The position numbers and the translations under genes were made by a program. Positions 46,292 through 57,988 of a DNA stretch of 64,000 nucleotides are shown piece after piece. The notes below the pieces were generated by a model that saw only the letters and a list, made by a program, of their open reading frames with translations, made no database searches and was not told where the DNA came from. The stretch is from Curvularia sp. ZM96 (lineage: Eukaryota; Ascomycota; Dothideomycetes; Pleosporales; Pleosporaceae), in the NCBI GenBank assembly GCA_022457065.1, contig JAJGBQ010000006.1, positions 2,170,001-2,234,000 on the forward strand. Reading direction: 5' to 3'. Position 1 is the stretch's first letter. Each line of letters starts with the position of its first letter.

Positions 46292-49200
46292 TCAGGTAGC
46301 ATCTACCAACCAGTCAGGATCAGCATCTTCGTCTTCTGGATCCTCCAACAGCAGCGACCCGGTATCTGAGGGCGAAGAAGAGGGCAATTGAGCTGGCGGT
46401 GATTTCATTGAAACATCTTCTGTATCCTGCGGTGCAACTATGGGTTGTTCTGGTGGTGTCGCGTCTCTCTCGGTTTCCGGATTGCGTTGCAGGTGAGTGT
46501 CTGTGGATAAAGATTCGTTGGGCTTCGACAGCTGCGCCTCGCCTTCTGCAGTGACACCGACCTGCACCGACACGGCTTTGGCATCTTGGGCGGCAATAGC
46601 AGGCCCACCGTCCTCTACCAAGTCGCCATGAACCCAGCCTCCGCTTTCTTCGTCATCATCTGACGAGTAGATTTGACCGAAGCTGCTTCTACGTGGAGGT
46701 CGAAGTTGTTGTGAGTCGAGGATGGAACTCTCAAAACTTTGATGTCGGTTCAGAGTAATGGGTACTGCATCGTCATCTTCATCTTCTGGAATGAATCCAC
46801 CGCCGCCGTCGTCGTTGCCAGCATCGTGGCTGTCTAGTATGAACCCACCTCCATCTTCATGTGGTGGTTGATAGCCGCCGCCTGAGGGCTCAGCGACGTC
46901 GCCTTCGTCAGGAAAAAACCCTCCTGCCATTTCTTGGGCAGCCAGCTCACGATCTTCTCTGGTTATCTCATCTTGCACATTGATAACTGGCCCTTTTTCA
47001 CCATCAATCTCAATCGCATTGACACGTTGTGCAATACGTAGACCAAGGAAGAAGCGCCTCCATAACCGGAGTGATTCGGCCCGGCGCGCTGCAGTTTCTG
47101 CTTCCTCTTGTTGGTAAACCATGCCATCAATGACGCTTTGCACGGCATCGGCATATTCTTGCGCAACTACGACGCCTTGAACAATTGCAGTGCCATGTCG
47201 ACCCTTGAAGGAAAACCCAGTAACAGCATCTGCAAAGTCTACACCAACAATACGTGCTGCTTTAGATGCAAGTTTATGCCGGATGTGTGTTCCTCCTGCT
47301 GGACACATGGATGGGACGTACAGGTCGAGATTACCGTAGACATTACGTGGAACCCGACCTCGGACAACAGGAGGAGGAACATAGATTTCAGTTTGGAATT
47401 CCGCGAAGAGTCCAGCCCCGACCTCGTCTGCTTCGTCCTCGACATCCATATCCGCACCAATAGAGCCTTTTCGTCCCTTTTTTGGTTTCGCACGCTTGAG
47501 GGGCTGCTCGCCAAATTTCACGTCTCTACCCATGCGGTACCATTTGTCAATGGTTCTGACCACGTGGACATTGGTGCGGCGATAGATCGGCTCCATTTTA
47601 GGGTTCATGGCAGTGCCGCAATTGACCTTCCCAACCGGGTTGGGAGGGTGTATCACCTCGTTATGCTTTAGGTGCCGCTCGAGTACGTAGATTGGATGAC
47701 CCTTAAAATCCTGAACATTCTTCGGTATGCCTTCAGAAGCTTCCTTACGTGCCAAGGTAGCGTCTTCCATCTGGTCTCTGTCGAGCGGAGATGCACGCCG
47801 AAAGAAGTCCATAGTTCGTGTCCACCACTTTTCTCCCCCAGTAGTACTCTCGACGCGATATTTCCGCGTCTTGGCGTTGTACGCTTTAGCATATCTCCGG
47901 GTGACGTCTTTTGCCGTATGGTCATCTTCAAATGCTATTGCGTAAGCTAGAATGTTGTCTGCATAGCTAAGGGGTGGTTCTAATTTCTCCGGTGAGTTAA
48001 CGGTGAATGTAGAGTGTGTGTCAATCGGTATCCACTTTTGATAGGCAGGATTAAGGACTTCAACCCAATATACTGGATATGGAGTGTGGTAGGCTTTTAG
48101 TTTCTTAGGCGCCACACCAGTATGGTTCAAGACTGCATGCCGTTCACCCATCACGCGTTCTAATCTGGACAGCTTCTTAGATCGCGGGCCCTGCATCCTA
48201 GGCCTTGTGGGACTTGGCTCTGCAGGCTTGTTATACGGGTCAACGACTATGGTGTTTTGGGAGGCAGTCGTCTTTTGTGGAGTTGCGCGTTCGGCTGCAG
48301 AGGAAAAAGGCAGAGGCTGTAGGGAACAGACAAGGCGAGTTTCTATACCAATGCCACGGAGAAGGGTGCAGAATAGTTGGGTCCCGACATCCTGGGACCC
48401 TTGTAACGTATGCGCCGCAGTGCGGAAATCGTCCTTGTCCATGGGACCGTCAAGGTCGTCAAAGTCGGAAAACGGTCGAATGGCCGCATCGACTTCGGCC
48501 CACCGGGGCTTGTGCATGCCTTGGGCAGTGATCTTGAATCGCTTTGACCATAACATCTTCAGTTCATTCATACCTTCGATGAATTGTTTTGAAGCAGAAT
48601 ATTGTGTCAAGTCGGGGTTTGGTACGAGGTTGGATAGAATTTTGGGGGGAACCATTTTACGCAGGGCACTCTGAGCTCTTCTATCGTTGCACCAGGCGTT
48701 TCGGCGGTATACATGATAAAGCAAACAGAGCACGTGCATTTTGTGGATATCCAGACGACGCTTTTTATCGACAGACGTTATGGCTCGCCGACGTGCTTTC
48801 CTCCTTGCGCCAGCATCATCAGTCTTTTTGGCGCCTATTGCAATGGATATGTTCCCAATCTGCGGCGTGGTATCTCCGCCTTCGTTAGCATCATCAGTAT
48901 CGCTACTGTCGGCCAACGCGTCTTCCCACTCAAGGTCGCTGTCTTCCGACTCATCTGAATCAATGATGGTCTGTCGCACCCGTCCGTTCGTATGTTGATG
49001 TTCATCCTCGGCGGGTTGGACTGTAGCTGTGACGTGTGCTTGCGTATGCGATAACGCCGGTAAAGCAGACCCAGTAGGACCTGGACTCTTTCGCGTTGGC
49101 GCCGTCCTTCTCTTCTTTGGTGGGGGGCCATCTTCGTCGGCGCTGGTGGCTTTGGATGCTTCCTCATCGCGCAGCATGTCCTTGAACACGGCTGGCACCT

Positions 49201-49294
49201 CATCTTCGGGAAGTTTCTTCTTTGCCCCCCGCGCCGATCTCCTCGGCATGGCTGGCTCAGTTGTCTTGTGCAGTCTGGTGCGGGCGCCTGCCAT
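46292..49294 (-). CDS. rad4: DNA damage recognition protein Rad4/XPC
   Basis: Nucleotide-excision-repair protein that finds helix-distorting lesions, known to work with Rad23. One exon of 1000 residues. The frame extends upstream to a GTG; 49294 is the first ATG (MAGARTRLHKTTE). A basic and acidic N-terminal leader of about 180 residues precedes the transglutaminase-homology domain (HKMHVLCLLYHVYRRNAWCN; LFCTLLRGIGIETRLVCSLQPLPF; YPVYWVEVLNPAYQKWIPID). Then come beta-hairpin domain 1 (DVTRRYAKAYNAKTRKYRVE; HPIYVLERHLKHNEVIHP), domain 2 (PIYRRTNVHVVRTIDKWYRMGRDV) and domain 3 (PRNVYGNLDLYVPSMCPAGG; VVGVDFADAVTGFSFKGRHGTAIVQG). The last 230 residues are acidic and Gly/Asp/Glu-rich, with no fold evident. 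Length is usual for filamentous fungi. Confidence 0.95.
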   Translation of the reverse strand: MAGARTRLHKTTEPAMPRRSARGAKKKLPEDEVPAVFKDMLRDEEASKATSADEDGPPPKKRRTAPTRKSPGPTGSALPALSHTQAHVTATVQPAEDEHQHTNGRVRQTIIDSDESEDSDLEWEDALADSSDTDDANEGGDTTPQIGNISIAIGAKKTDDAGARRKARRRAITSVDKKRRLDIHKMHVLCLLYHVYRRNAWCNDRRAQSALRKMVPPKILSNLVPNPDLTQYSASKQFIEGMNELKMLWSKRFKITAQGMHKPRWAEVDAAIRPFSDFDDLDGPMDKDDFRTAAHTLQGSQDVGTQLFCTLLRGIGIETRLVCSLQPLPFSSAAERATPQKTTASQNTIVVDPYNKPAEPSPTRPRMQGPRSKKLSRLERVMGERHAVLNHTGVAPKKLKAYHTPYPVYWVEVLNPAYQKWIPIDTHSTFTVNSPEKLEPPLSYADNILAYAIAFEDDHTAKDVTRRYAKAYNAKTRKYRVESTTGGEKWWTRTMDFFRRASPLDRDQMEDATLARKEASEGIPKNVQDFKGHPIYVLERHLKHNEVIHPPNPVGKVNCGTAMNPKMEPIYRRTNVHVVRTIDKWYRMGRDVKFGEQPLKRAKPKKGRKGSIGADMDVEDEADEVGAGLFAEFQTEIYVPPPVVRGRVPRNVYGNLDLYVPSMCPAGGTHIRHKLASKAARIVGVDFADAVTGFSFKGRHGTAIVQGVVVAQEYADAVQSVIDGMVYQQEEAETAARRAESLRLWRRFFLGLRIAQRVNAIEIDGEKGPVINVQDEITREDRELAAQEMAGGFFPDEGDVAEPSGGGYQPPHEDGGGFILDSHDAGNDDGGGGFIPEDEDDDAVPITLNRHQSFESSILDSQQLRPPRRSSFGQIYSSDDDEESGGWVHGDLVEDGGPAIAAQDAKAVSVQVGVTAEGEAQLSKPNESLSTDTHLQRNPETERDATPPEQPIVAPQDTEDVSMKSPPAQLPSSSPSDTGSLLLEDPEDEDADPDWLVDAT

Positions 49295-50093
49295 GTCTGC
49301 GGTCACCTATCGAGTGGGCGCGAGTCGAAGCGTGAGACAAGTTGTGGTGTGCGCGGTTGGTTCCAGGGATGATGATTTTCATGATGGGCATCCAGGTTCT
49401 AAGAGGCGGGCATCGCAATAGCCAGGCGTTGTTGTAAGTAGATGGAGCAGGCGACAGCGATGACGCAACATGCACGCAAGGCGCGCTGTCACGTGCTTGT
49501 CGCTTGGCACTCGAAGCGTGCCTTGTCGGACGATGCGATCGTTTCTGTTGCACAAGCATAGTCATGCTTCAATCTCGTCACAGTGCTCTTTGAGGAGCAA
49601 TACGATGATCGGTAGCCTGGGAGGCAGCTTCTGGATATTGCATCGGTGCATGGCTCGACGAAGGTACTTTCTGTTAGCGTCACAGATGCTATCCACAGTC
49701 TCCAGACTTCTGCCTCCAGCGGCAGGTCTGCTATGCTATTCCAGGTGCTAGCCACGCTTGTTGCTTGTCGGAACGAATCTACGATGCCGTCCACTAATAG
49801 AAAACAACCGCTTCTTGGCTCGTGTCCCTGTTTGCCGTGAGACATCATGGGATGGGATGAATTCCATCAATGCGGGAGGCGCGTCTTGAGCCTGACTGAG
49901 CCTTGCCCTACTGAAAATCACACAACAGGGGCCGTCCCGCAAAGGCGCTGTCGCGACTGCCCATGTCTGTGAAAAGACAGGCCTCAGTGCCAACTCGAAA
50001 CCAACGTCCGTACTGCGTATCCTTTCTACACGGAACATCAGTATCGACATCATCTTCCATCACTACCACCGTAAACAGTTCACCACCACGGCA
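49295..50093. other. Upstream region between RAD4 and the copper ATPase
   Basis: About 800 bases between divergent starts. Overlapping frames of 60-120 codons lack known motifs. It should hold both promoters. I cannot rule out a further small upstream exon of the copper ATPase. Confidence 0.45.
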
Positions 50094-53000
50094 ATGCGTG
50101 TAACGCACCCTAAGCACAGCACTCACCAGGTGTATATACCAGAATTCGTTTCCGATCAAGGCAGAAGCGTGTCGCCCTGTACACCGAACTTACATACGGA
50201 GTCGAATATGCATCCTGAGATGCCAGCGGCAGAACTAAGAGAACATTACGATCGAGGAAACTCACAACCCGCCTCTCTGCATGACAACTGTGAACATTCA
50301 CATACGCAACTACTTGGAGGGAAAAGATTCTTAAAAACGCAGCCTAAATCATGTCAGAGACGCACAACCCGTCTTCATCCATTCGGAGCGGCGTCAAGTT
50401 GTTGCTCTGTTAGATGCTCTGCTATTACCCCAGCAGCAGTGCAAGGCCTCACTAGTGGCGTCATTTCACCAACAAGAGATATCACTACACAAACTACATG
50501 TGAGTTAGAAAGAAATCGTGGAATGAATTTGCGAATGCTTCCTCCCAGTCTAGCAACTGCTGTATTGAGCCGCATTGCCTAGGTGAACACTGTTAACGGA
50601 AACACTCAGATGATAACATTATCGGTACTGACGACGATGATGCCGAAAAGGGACCTTCCAGGTTTGAGCGTGTAGTCCTCCGAATCAACGGGCTCAAGTG
50701 TGGGTGTTGTGAGGGAGGGTTCTCACGAGCCGTTGAACGCATTGTTGCCATCAGGAACTACAATGTGGACACCATCCTGGGCCGAGTCGAATTCGAATTG
50801 GATGTCAACCGTCTCGGTGTTGACGATGTCATCAAATTGCTGACTACAAAAACTGGGTACGATCTCGAGGAATACACTGTATCCGATGGACATGTACTGG
50901 AATTCGTCGCTACCGACCCTCGGCGCCTTGAACATGCTAGTCGACCCAAAGGTGTCCTCCGTATAGCAGCACCTGAAAGAGCACCATGGGGACCGCTCAA
51001 CAGCCTACGTCGATGCAATAGAACGATTCTGACTGAGTCAACTGAAGCAACTGAAGCAACAACGGATGGGTACATCGGCGATGATGGCACCACCGAAGAT
51101 CATAACAAAGGCCCAACACATGGGGTTTCCAACGCTCGAATGCCTCCGACAAAGGTCTACTACGATCCAACTAAGATAGGCGCCCGTGATGTGTTTGAAC
51201 ACTATTTGCAATACGATCCGGACCTTCGCCTAGCACCTCTGGCGGTAGACCCTGGAATCGAACTTGGAGCCAAGCAAATAAAACGAGCTTTATTATTGTT
51301 TCTTCCGACACTGGCCCTCACAATACCCGTGCTTGTATTCGCTTGGGCACCTATCAATCACGCTCATAGTGCTTACCTCCATGCATCCTTGGCGCTTGCA
51401 ACGTTAGTTCAAATCCTGGCTTGCGCTGAGTTTGTCCCAAATGCTTGGCGATCGCTTTGTCACTCACATGTCCTGGAAATGGATTTTTTGATCGCCCTGA
51501 GTACCACTATGGCGTACGCTTTCAGTGTTGCGTCATATGTACTCGAGGACCATGGTATCCACTTAGAGACAGGGTCCTTCTTTGAAACATCGACCTTGTT
51601 GGTAACGCTGGTCCTATTGGGTCGCGTCGTCAATGAGTTTGCACGTTTTCCAAGCTGCAAAGTCGGTGTCGTTTCGGTCTCTTCAGGTTGAGGAAACGCT
51701 TCTAGTGTTACCGTCACCCAATGACACGTGGGCCAGCGTTAAGACCACCCGTATCGATTCTCGCCTTCTTCAATACGGCGATGTTTTCTTCGTCCCCCCT
51801 TATACAAGGGTCGTCACAGATGGTGTTATTTTGTATGGAGGTTCCAATGTGGACGAGAGCATGCTGACTGGCGAATTCAAACCTAAGGCCAAGGGCCTTT
51901 CATCTGAGGTCTTTGCAGGTACCAACAACCAAGATGGTTCGCTGGTCATCAGTTTGCGAAAGCTGCCTCATGAGAACTCTGTCAATCAGATTGCGACTCT
52001 GGTAGAAAATGCTGCATTAAGTAAACCAAGAGCCCAAGCTCTTGCAGATCGCATTGCTGGTTGTTTCGTGCCGGCAATCGCCATGATAGGGGTTGCAGTC
52101 TTCGTCTCTTGGCTACTTGTTGAGAGGCTTCGCCACCATCATACCTGGAAGACGGCGGTCATTACAGCAGTAACCTACGCCATAGCGACTCTTGTCGTCT
52201 CTTGCCCGTGCGCTATTGGTATGGCTGTACCTATGGTAGTCCTCATCGCAAGTGGCGTGGCAGCACGATATGGAATCGTCCTCAGAGACCCCCAAATGCT
52301 GGAAATCGCCGGCAAAGTTACAGACATAGTTTTCGACAAGACCGGAACACTCACCTGTGGAAGGCTAGAGGTCGTGGGAGTTCCACGATACCACAACATG
52401 GACAGAACTCGCATTAAGGGCCTAACGCTGAGCTTGTTGAAAGACATCAAGCACCCTGTTGCCGCAGGAATTGTGCACTACCTTACACAGGACAGAGTCG
52501 TCAACAAAGACTTCGATCCCTTAGAAGTCATCAACATCGTCAGCTTTCCCGGCAAAGGAGTTCAAGGTATGTGCGCAAAGACTGGAGTCGTAGTCTGCGC
52601 TGGAAATGCCGATTGGCTAAAGATCAATGTAATTGGGCGAGAAACAAATACAAGGTGCTACTTCACGATCGCAGGAAATCTTCAAGCTACTTTCGAGCTC
52701 AAAGACAGTACTCGTTCTGCAGCTGAAGTAGTCATTGAAAAACTGCGAGCTCGCCAGGTGCAGGTGCATATGATCAGCGGCGACACCGAAGGCGCTGTGA
52801 ATGACGCTGCGAGCACTCTACACATTAACAAGGACTGTACAAAACCGCGCTGTAGTCCTGATGGAAAGCGCGCATACATCAGTAACCTTCAAGATCAGGG
52901 CAGAATTATCATGTTTGTAGGTGATGGCACAAACGATTCCGTTGCCCTCAAGCAAGCGAACATTGGAGTACATGTTGGTGAAGGTTCGGACGTGGCGAAG

Positions 53001-53348
53001 AGCGCGGCTGACATCGTCCTCATGACCACCCGCCTCCACGACATCTTGATCTTACTTGACATCTCTGGCGCAGCATATCGGCGCATGATCACCAACTTCA
53101 GCTGGTCAGGCCTATACAACATTCTCGCAATCTTGCTTGCAGCTGGTGCTTTCGTTCCAGCAGGAAGTCAGATTAGAATCAAGCCCCAATGGGCTGGTCT
53201 GGGTGAGTTGATCAGCGTGCTGCCAGTCGTTTTGATCGCATTCCAGATGCAATGGCGCGACTATGGCAGTGCTTACCGGCTGGTTGAGATCGACTACCAA
53301 AGAGTGGAGGCAACCAAACGCGAGCGCGCCTTTCAAACACGCGACTAA
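50094..53348 (+). pseudogene. P1B-type copper-transporting ATPase, one-base frameshift
   Basis: Heavy-metal (Cu+) P-type ATPase. Exon 1 50094-50499 joins 50610-53348 across a 110-base intron (GTGAGT donor, TGTTAACG branch site, CTCAG acceptor). Seen: a Cys/His-containing N-terminus, one heavy-metal domain with GLKCGCCEGG, transmembrane segments, LTGE, the CPC copper motif in SCPCAIGMAVP, phosphorylation motif DKTGTLT, DIKHP in the place of the usual SEHP, and GDGTNDS near the hinge. About 1047 residues would be expected. The frame breaks once: family-like sequence runs to EFARF in one frame and resumes at QAAKSVSFRSLQ in the next, about 51645-51652 in a TTTTCC run. The upstream frame stops at 51691. 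All motifs on both sides are intact, so either the break is recent or it is a sequencing error; an intron of suitable length is not visible. The 50094 start is the first ATG in that frame, but an upstream exon is possible. Confidence 0.8.
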
Positions 53349-53565
53349 GTGATCCAAGTTTTGGGTGCATTTGCAGATGCAGTTGAGTCCAAAGCATGAA
53401 GACGAAACTACGATAGGATTGCAAGATGTTCCTCTTCTTGCAATGAGTTGCAATTCATGAAATGAGGGGCGTGAAAAGCATTCTTCTCGCTATAAGTGGT
53501 TTCCTGAGGCAACAAGCTAGTGCGTAGGTAATTAGGCAACATTTCTGCTTCGTGCCTATTGACGT

Positions 53566-56456
53566 ATGTTCACGACGCAGAACCACAACTGCTCCGTTAA
53601 ATCAACTACTCGCAATTTGGCAATGGTATCGAAATTTGTCGCATGACTGTGTGAGCCCTTGCATGCTGACTCCATCTCTACAGGACCGGCTCAACGCCAT
53701 CGCCTGCGAAGCTTGTAGGACAAAGAAATGCAAATGCGACCGAAAACTGTATGTCTCAGACAAGCATGAATATGTGTAGACTAATTTCTGCAGTCCAGCA
53801 TGCTCTCAGTGCCAATCATCTGTGACAGAATGTCATTACCAAGAAGGTGGCAAACGAGGGCTGCCTGCCGCTTACATGAGAGCTCTCGAGGAGCGACTTG
53901 AAGCAACGGAAATCGCACTTTCAGCCACTCTAATCACTCTTCAAAACCAGGCTGCCGAACGCCATATAGATGATGGGCTGTTAAACGCAATATCTAATCC
54001 GCAATCACGACAGAAGTCAAAAGCAGAGAGGCTGGCGGATTGGAAGCGCCTACCATTGCAGACTCACAATCAATTATTTGCATGGCTTCGAGCGCGGAGT
54101 GGCAAGGATGTGGCAGCAGCCGTGCCTGAACCTCAGAGCCATGCATCCGCGTCAACCAGGACAGTCTTGGAGCGTTTGGAGGAATGTGATCAACCAATTG
54201 TCCCCAATTCTTTGGTTCACACTCCTGGCTCAAGGCAATGGTTGCAAAACTACTTCTAATAGCCACTACTGATTCTAAACAGCTCTGAGAATCAAGTGTT
54301 GCCTGAATCAGTCCATCCGAAAGATGTGATCCCTGTTGAGTCATGCAATAAAGCGGGGTTTCTTTTTCCGAGTATCCTTGCCCGGTCATCCCTAACCAAG
54401 TCGCTCGTCAGGTTACCCATTGTGTTTACTTCCATGGAGCAGCAGTATGACAACCATGCCTCGCCACAGCTATTCGCAGAAAATGGGCGACCTGCAAAGC
54501 GACCACGAACTTCACCGCGGCTGGCGCGTGAAGTCGGATTGATGCGAAGCCCCACGGACAGGTTTACAGGGTTTGTCGGCAGTGCCAGTGGTATATTCTT
54601 TATCAGATCAGTATATGGGGCCATCAATCGCTCCCAGCCAAGAAGCCCTGCTGCAGCGGAAACACCAGGTAGTGACATTGTCCCGGGTGAAGACGACCAC
54701 TTGCCTGTAATGAAACCCGACTCATCTGACCGATTATGGAGAGGAGCCGAGACCAGCCCCATTCCACAGAGTCACATAGCTTTTGAAGATATGGTCGCCT
54801 ACTCAGCAAGTTACTTCACGAGTTGGCATCCTTTTTACCCTTTTCTGCAAGCACCGACTGTCCTCGAGTATTTTGCCGAGTTCGCACGCAAGGGTTTTCC
54901 GGAAGAGAAGCCTTATCAGGATCTTCGTTTGGTCATACTTCGAGCAATCATTTCTATATCACTTGCCGATCACCGGCAATCAAGTGGACATGGAAATGTG
55001 CAATATCCTGCCTGCCTCATCTTCCAGACGTACGAGTCGACTCTAAACAGTCTTTGGACTATATTATCACAACCTCCAACATTGCTTGCACTTCAGGCCG
55101 CTCTGAGCGTGCAACTCTTTCTCATATCCATGCTTCGTTTAAACGCTGCTTCCCGTCTGGGTGGACTCATCACACGTATGGCTGTACAACTAGGCCTTCA
55201 TCGATGCCCAGCTCGCTTTTCTGCCTTTGCTCCAGAAGACAGAGAGCTTCGACAACGCGTTTTCTGGACAATTTATGCATTGGACCGTTTTCTCAGTCAG
55301 TCCATGGGCCTTCCTTTAGGCCTTCATGATAATGACATTGATGTTTGCTTTCCGCTTACAGAAAAGCATCTCCCCACTTCGTTAGAACATGGTGGGTCTC
55401 CTTACTTCTGTATCAAGCTTACTCTAACGATGCAAAGATAACCGCCTTCGCCTACTGCACCTCATAGCTCAGCAAGCGAAAATCCGGGGAGAGATCATAG
55501 AACTTCGTAACAAATCGGTACACTTTGTCCATCACGATCCCGACCGAGCGACGGCGATAACAGCTAAGCTCAGTCAATGGTGGAACGATGTAGAGGATTA
55601 CATCGACCCCGATGGCTCATACGATGCTTCACCTTATGCCACGGCCATTCTAACTTTGCTCAGACACGAGTCGATCATCTCTTTTCATCGACCCGTCCTG
55701 GCAGCGTCCCACAAAGATGCTGCGTATGATGCATCACTGCATCAATGCATCAATTCAGCCCGAAGTATCATTTCTAGTTTACATCATGTTATACAAACAC
55801 ACTCTAGTCTCGGAGCAACAGCTGAACCATTAACGTTGCTGTGGCCTTCTTGCACGTGGGCTGTGTGGATCAGCACATTCATCCTGTTCTTCGCTGCCAA
55901 TGGAGGGCATGTCGATCAAGCCGTTGTAACACGGTAGGTTATTTGCTCAGTATATGTATTGATATGATGACTGACAGTTACGAGATTAGCGGATAAAAGT
56001 TTGAGAATACTTCATCATCTTTCGAAGCGCGGAAGCACATGGCCAGAGGCAAGCTCAGCCGCTATACGCGACTTACAAGCTCGCATGACTGAGAGGGCAA
56101 CCCAAGATGCTACTGGGAACACTCTGAGTAGTGAAATAAGCAACAGCGCGCTTATTCATTCATCCCGTACTGATTTTCTGCCGTCCTCGGCACGACATGA
56201 TCCGTTACGTTCGGATGAAGCCCCCCTTATAACGAATGAATCAGCGACTGCCCCTAACCCGAACCCGGAAACGACTCAGGGTCCCGCGGAGACTGGGCCG
56301 GATCTCGGCTTTAATAGCAGTTACTGGGATGCATACATCGCAACGGAATTCAATGATTTTGCGACATTAGGGAACTCGAACGGCTTGGATGCATTCTCGG
56401 GGTTTGATATACCGTTTTGGTTCGATCAAGAGCAACATTGGGATTTTCCACAATAG
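53566..56456 (+). CDS. Zn2Cys6 fungal transcription factor
   Basis: Predicted nuclear regulator of 882 residues. Six exons: 53566-53625, 53684-53748, 53794-54240, 54283-55391, 55438-55933 and 55985-56456. The binuclear zinc cluster is split by intron 2 and has the spacing C-x2-C-x6-C-x6-C-x2-C-x6-C (CEACRTKKCKC, then ACSQC). A linker and coiled-coil-like segment (MRALEERLEATEIALSATL) follow, which suggests dimerisation. The fungal-specific middle homology region is recognisable (YFTSWHPFYPFLQAPTVLEYF; LNAASRLGGLITRMAVQLGLHR; RVFWTIYALDRFLSQSMGLP). The C-terminus is acidic and aromatic (FDIPFWFDQEQHWDF), as in activation domains. Introns 3 (42 bases, GTTGCA donor) and 5 (GAG acceptor) use weak sites, so those joins are provisional. 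It lies 217 bp after the copper ATPase and 283 bp before the dehydrogenase on the same strand. Confidence 0.82.
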
Positions 56457-56739
56457 AAGAAACATATTCAATTGGAGGACCTGTTATCGTGATGGTCCCC
56501 CAGGGCTATCCGGGCTTTCTTACTCCGGCAGTTCCCCGCACTTGACCAGATCCAGCATATGAGTGGCGAGCTTTGTGTTCAACCTTCATCAGGCGCCTGA
56601 CAAAATCCAGTAAGGACCATTCCTCGCCCTATAGTAGATTATCTATAAAGACTGTCGTTTGAACTCATTGCTGTATGCACACCTTGACGTGAATTTTCTG
56701 AGACCTTAACCTCGCAAACCAGCTTCGCCCGTTGTAATC

Positions 56740-57988
56740 ATGTCTTCGAGCACGTCCAAGCGCATACACAGCATTGCAACGATAGGTGCGGATGGCATTG
56801 GTCCCGAGGTTATTGGTGCTGGTGTGCAAGTTTTGAAGAAACTCGCGCAATTAGATAATACATTCGAATTGCGGTTCAAAGAATATGATTGGAGCTCCGA
56901 AACATACAAGAAGACAGGAAAGTACATCCCCGATGGAGGCTTGGAGGAACTCAAAAAACACGACGCCATCCTTTTTGGAGCTGTTGGTGCGCCTGGTAGG
57001 TAGAGCGTTTAACTTGTGTGCACGCAACCCATTGACGTCCTGCATAGATGTTCCAGACCATATCTCTCTTTGGGGTTTACGGCTCGCTATATGTCAAACC
57101 TTTCAGCAATTTGCAAACGTCAGGCCTACAAAGATATTTCGTGGGACTTCATCACCGTTGCGGAAAGCTGAACATGGGGACCTAGATTGGGTCATTGTAC
57201 GCGAGAACTCCGAAGGAGAGTATGCAGGTCAGGGAGGGAGATCGCATCGAGGACAGCCATGGGAGATTGCCACCGAGGTTTCGATCTTTACCCGTCACGG
57301 TGTAGAGCGCCTTCTGCGTTTTGCATTCGAGACAGCACAAAAAAGACCGAGGAAGCACATAACAGTTGTCACTAAAAGCAACGCACAGCGCAATGGAATG
57401 GTAATGTGGGATGAGATCGCGTCAGAGGTTGCGAGAGACTTTCCGGACGTCAAGTGTGATAAAATGCTTGTCGACGCCATGACCTGCAGGATGGTACTCG
57501 ACCCTAAGTCATTGGACACTATAGTCGCGACGAACCTGGTAGGTATATCCATTTCTATCATTCGATAATTCGTCCACTAACCAGCGAAGCATGCGGATAT
57601 CCTTTCCGACCTTGCAGCCGCCTTGGCTGGCTCGATTGGCATTGCGCCCACTAGCAACCGTGAGTATCTCTTAAATTTCCTGTCCAATTGGTCATGCTGA
57701 CAAAACTTAGTTGATCCCACACGGCGGAACCCGTCGATGTTTGAGCCAATACATGGCTCCGCTTTTGATATTACTGGCAAGGGTATTGCAAATCCAGTGG
57801 GAACTTTCTGGACTGCATGCGAAATGCTCGCATGGCTGGGAGAAGAACAAGCGGCGAAAAAGTTCATGGAGAGCGTAGAGACGGTAACTGAGCGAGGTGT
57901 TGCGACTCGGGACCTTGGAGGCAATGCTTCAACAAAAGAGGTCACTGATGCGGTGTGCACCGAGCTGGAACGTATGTACAATCTCTGA
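56740..57988 (+). CDS. Tartrate/D-malate dehydrogenase (isopropylmalate dehydrogenase family)
   Basis: NAD-dependent decarboxylating dehydrogenase of the isocitrate/isopropylmalate family, closest by eye to tartrate dehydrogenase and D-malate dehydrogenase. Exons 56740-56995, 57048-57538, 57590-57659 and 57711-57988 give 364 residues, the usual length. Seen: IATIGADGIGPEVIG at the start, ILFGAVGAPG, HISLWGLRL, the substrate-binding RENSEGEYAGQGGR typical of tartrate dehydrogenases (isopropylmalate dehydrogenases read RELTGG here), VTKSNAQRNGMVMWD with the catalytic Lys, HADILSDLAAAL with metal-binding Asp residues, and MFEPIHGSAFDITGKGIANPVG. No targeting peptide is seen. The likely substrates are tartrate or D-malate; a leucine-pathway role is unlikely. 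It sits between a Zn2Cys6 regulator and an MFS transporter, which supports a catabolic role. Confidence 0.9.

Noticed and set aside
48207..48674. Plus-strand frame of 155 codons inside RAD4
   Set aside because: It lies wholly opposite conserved Rad4 coding sequence and has no domain.
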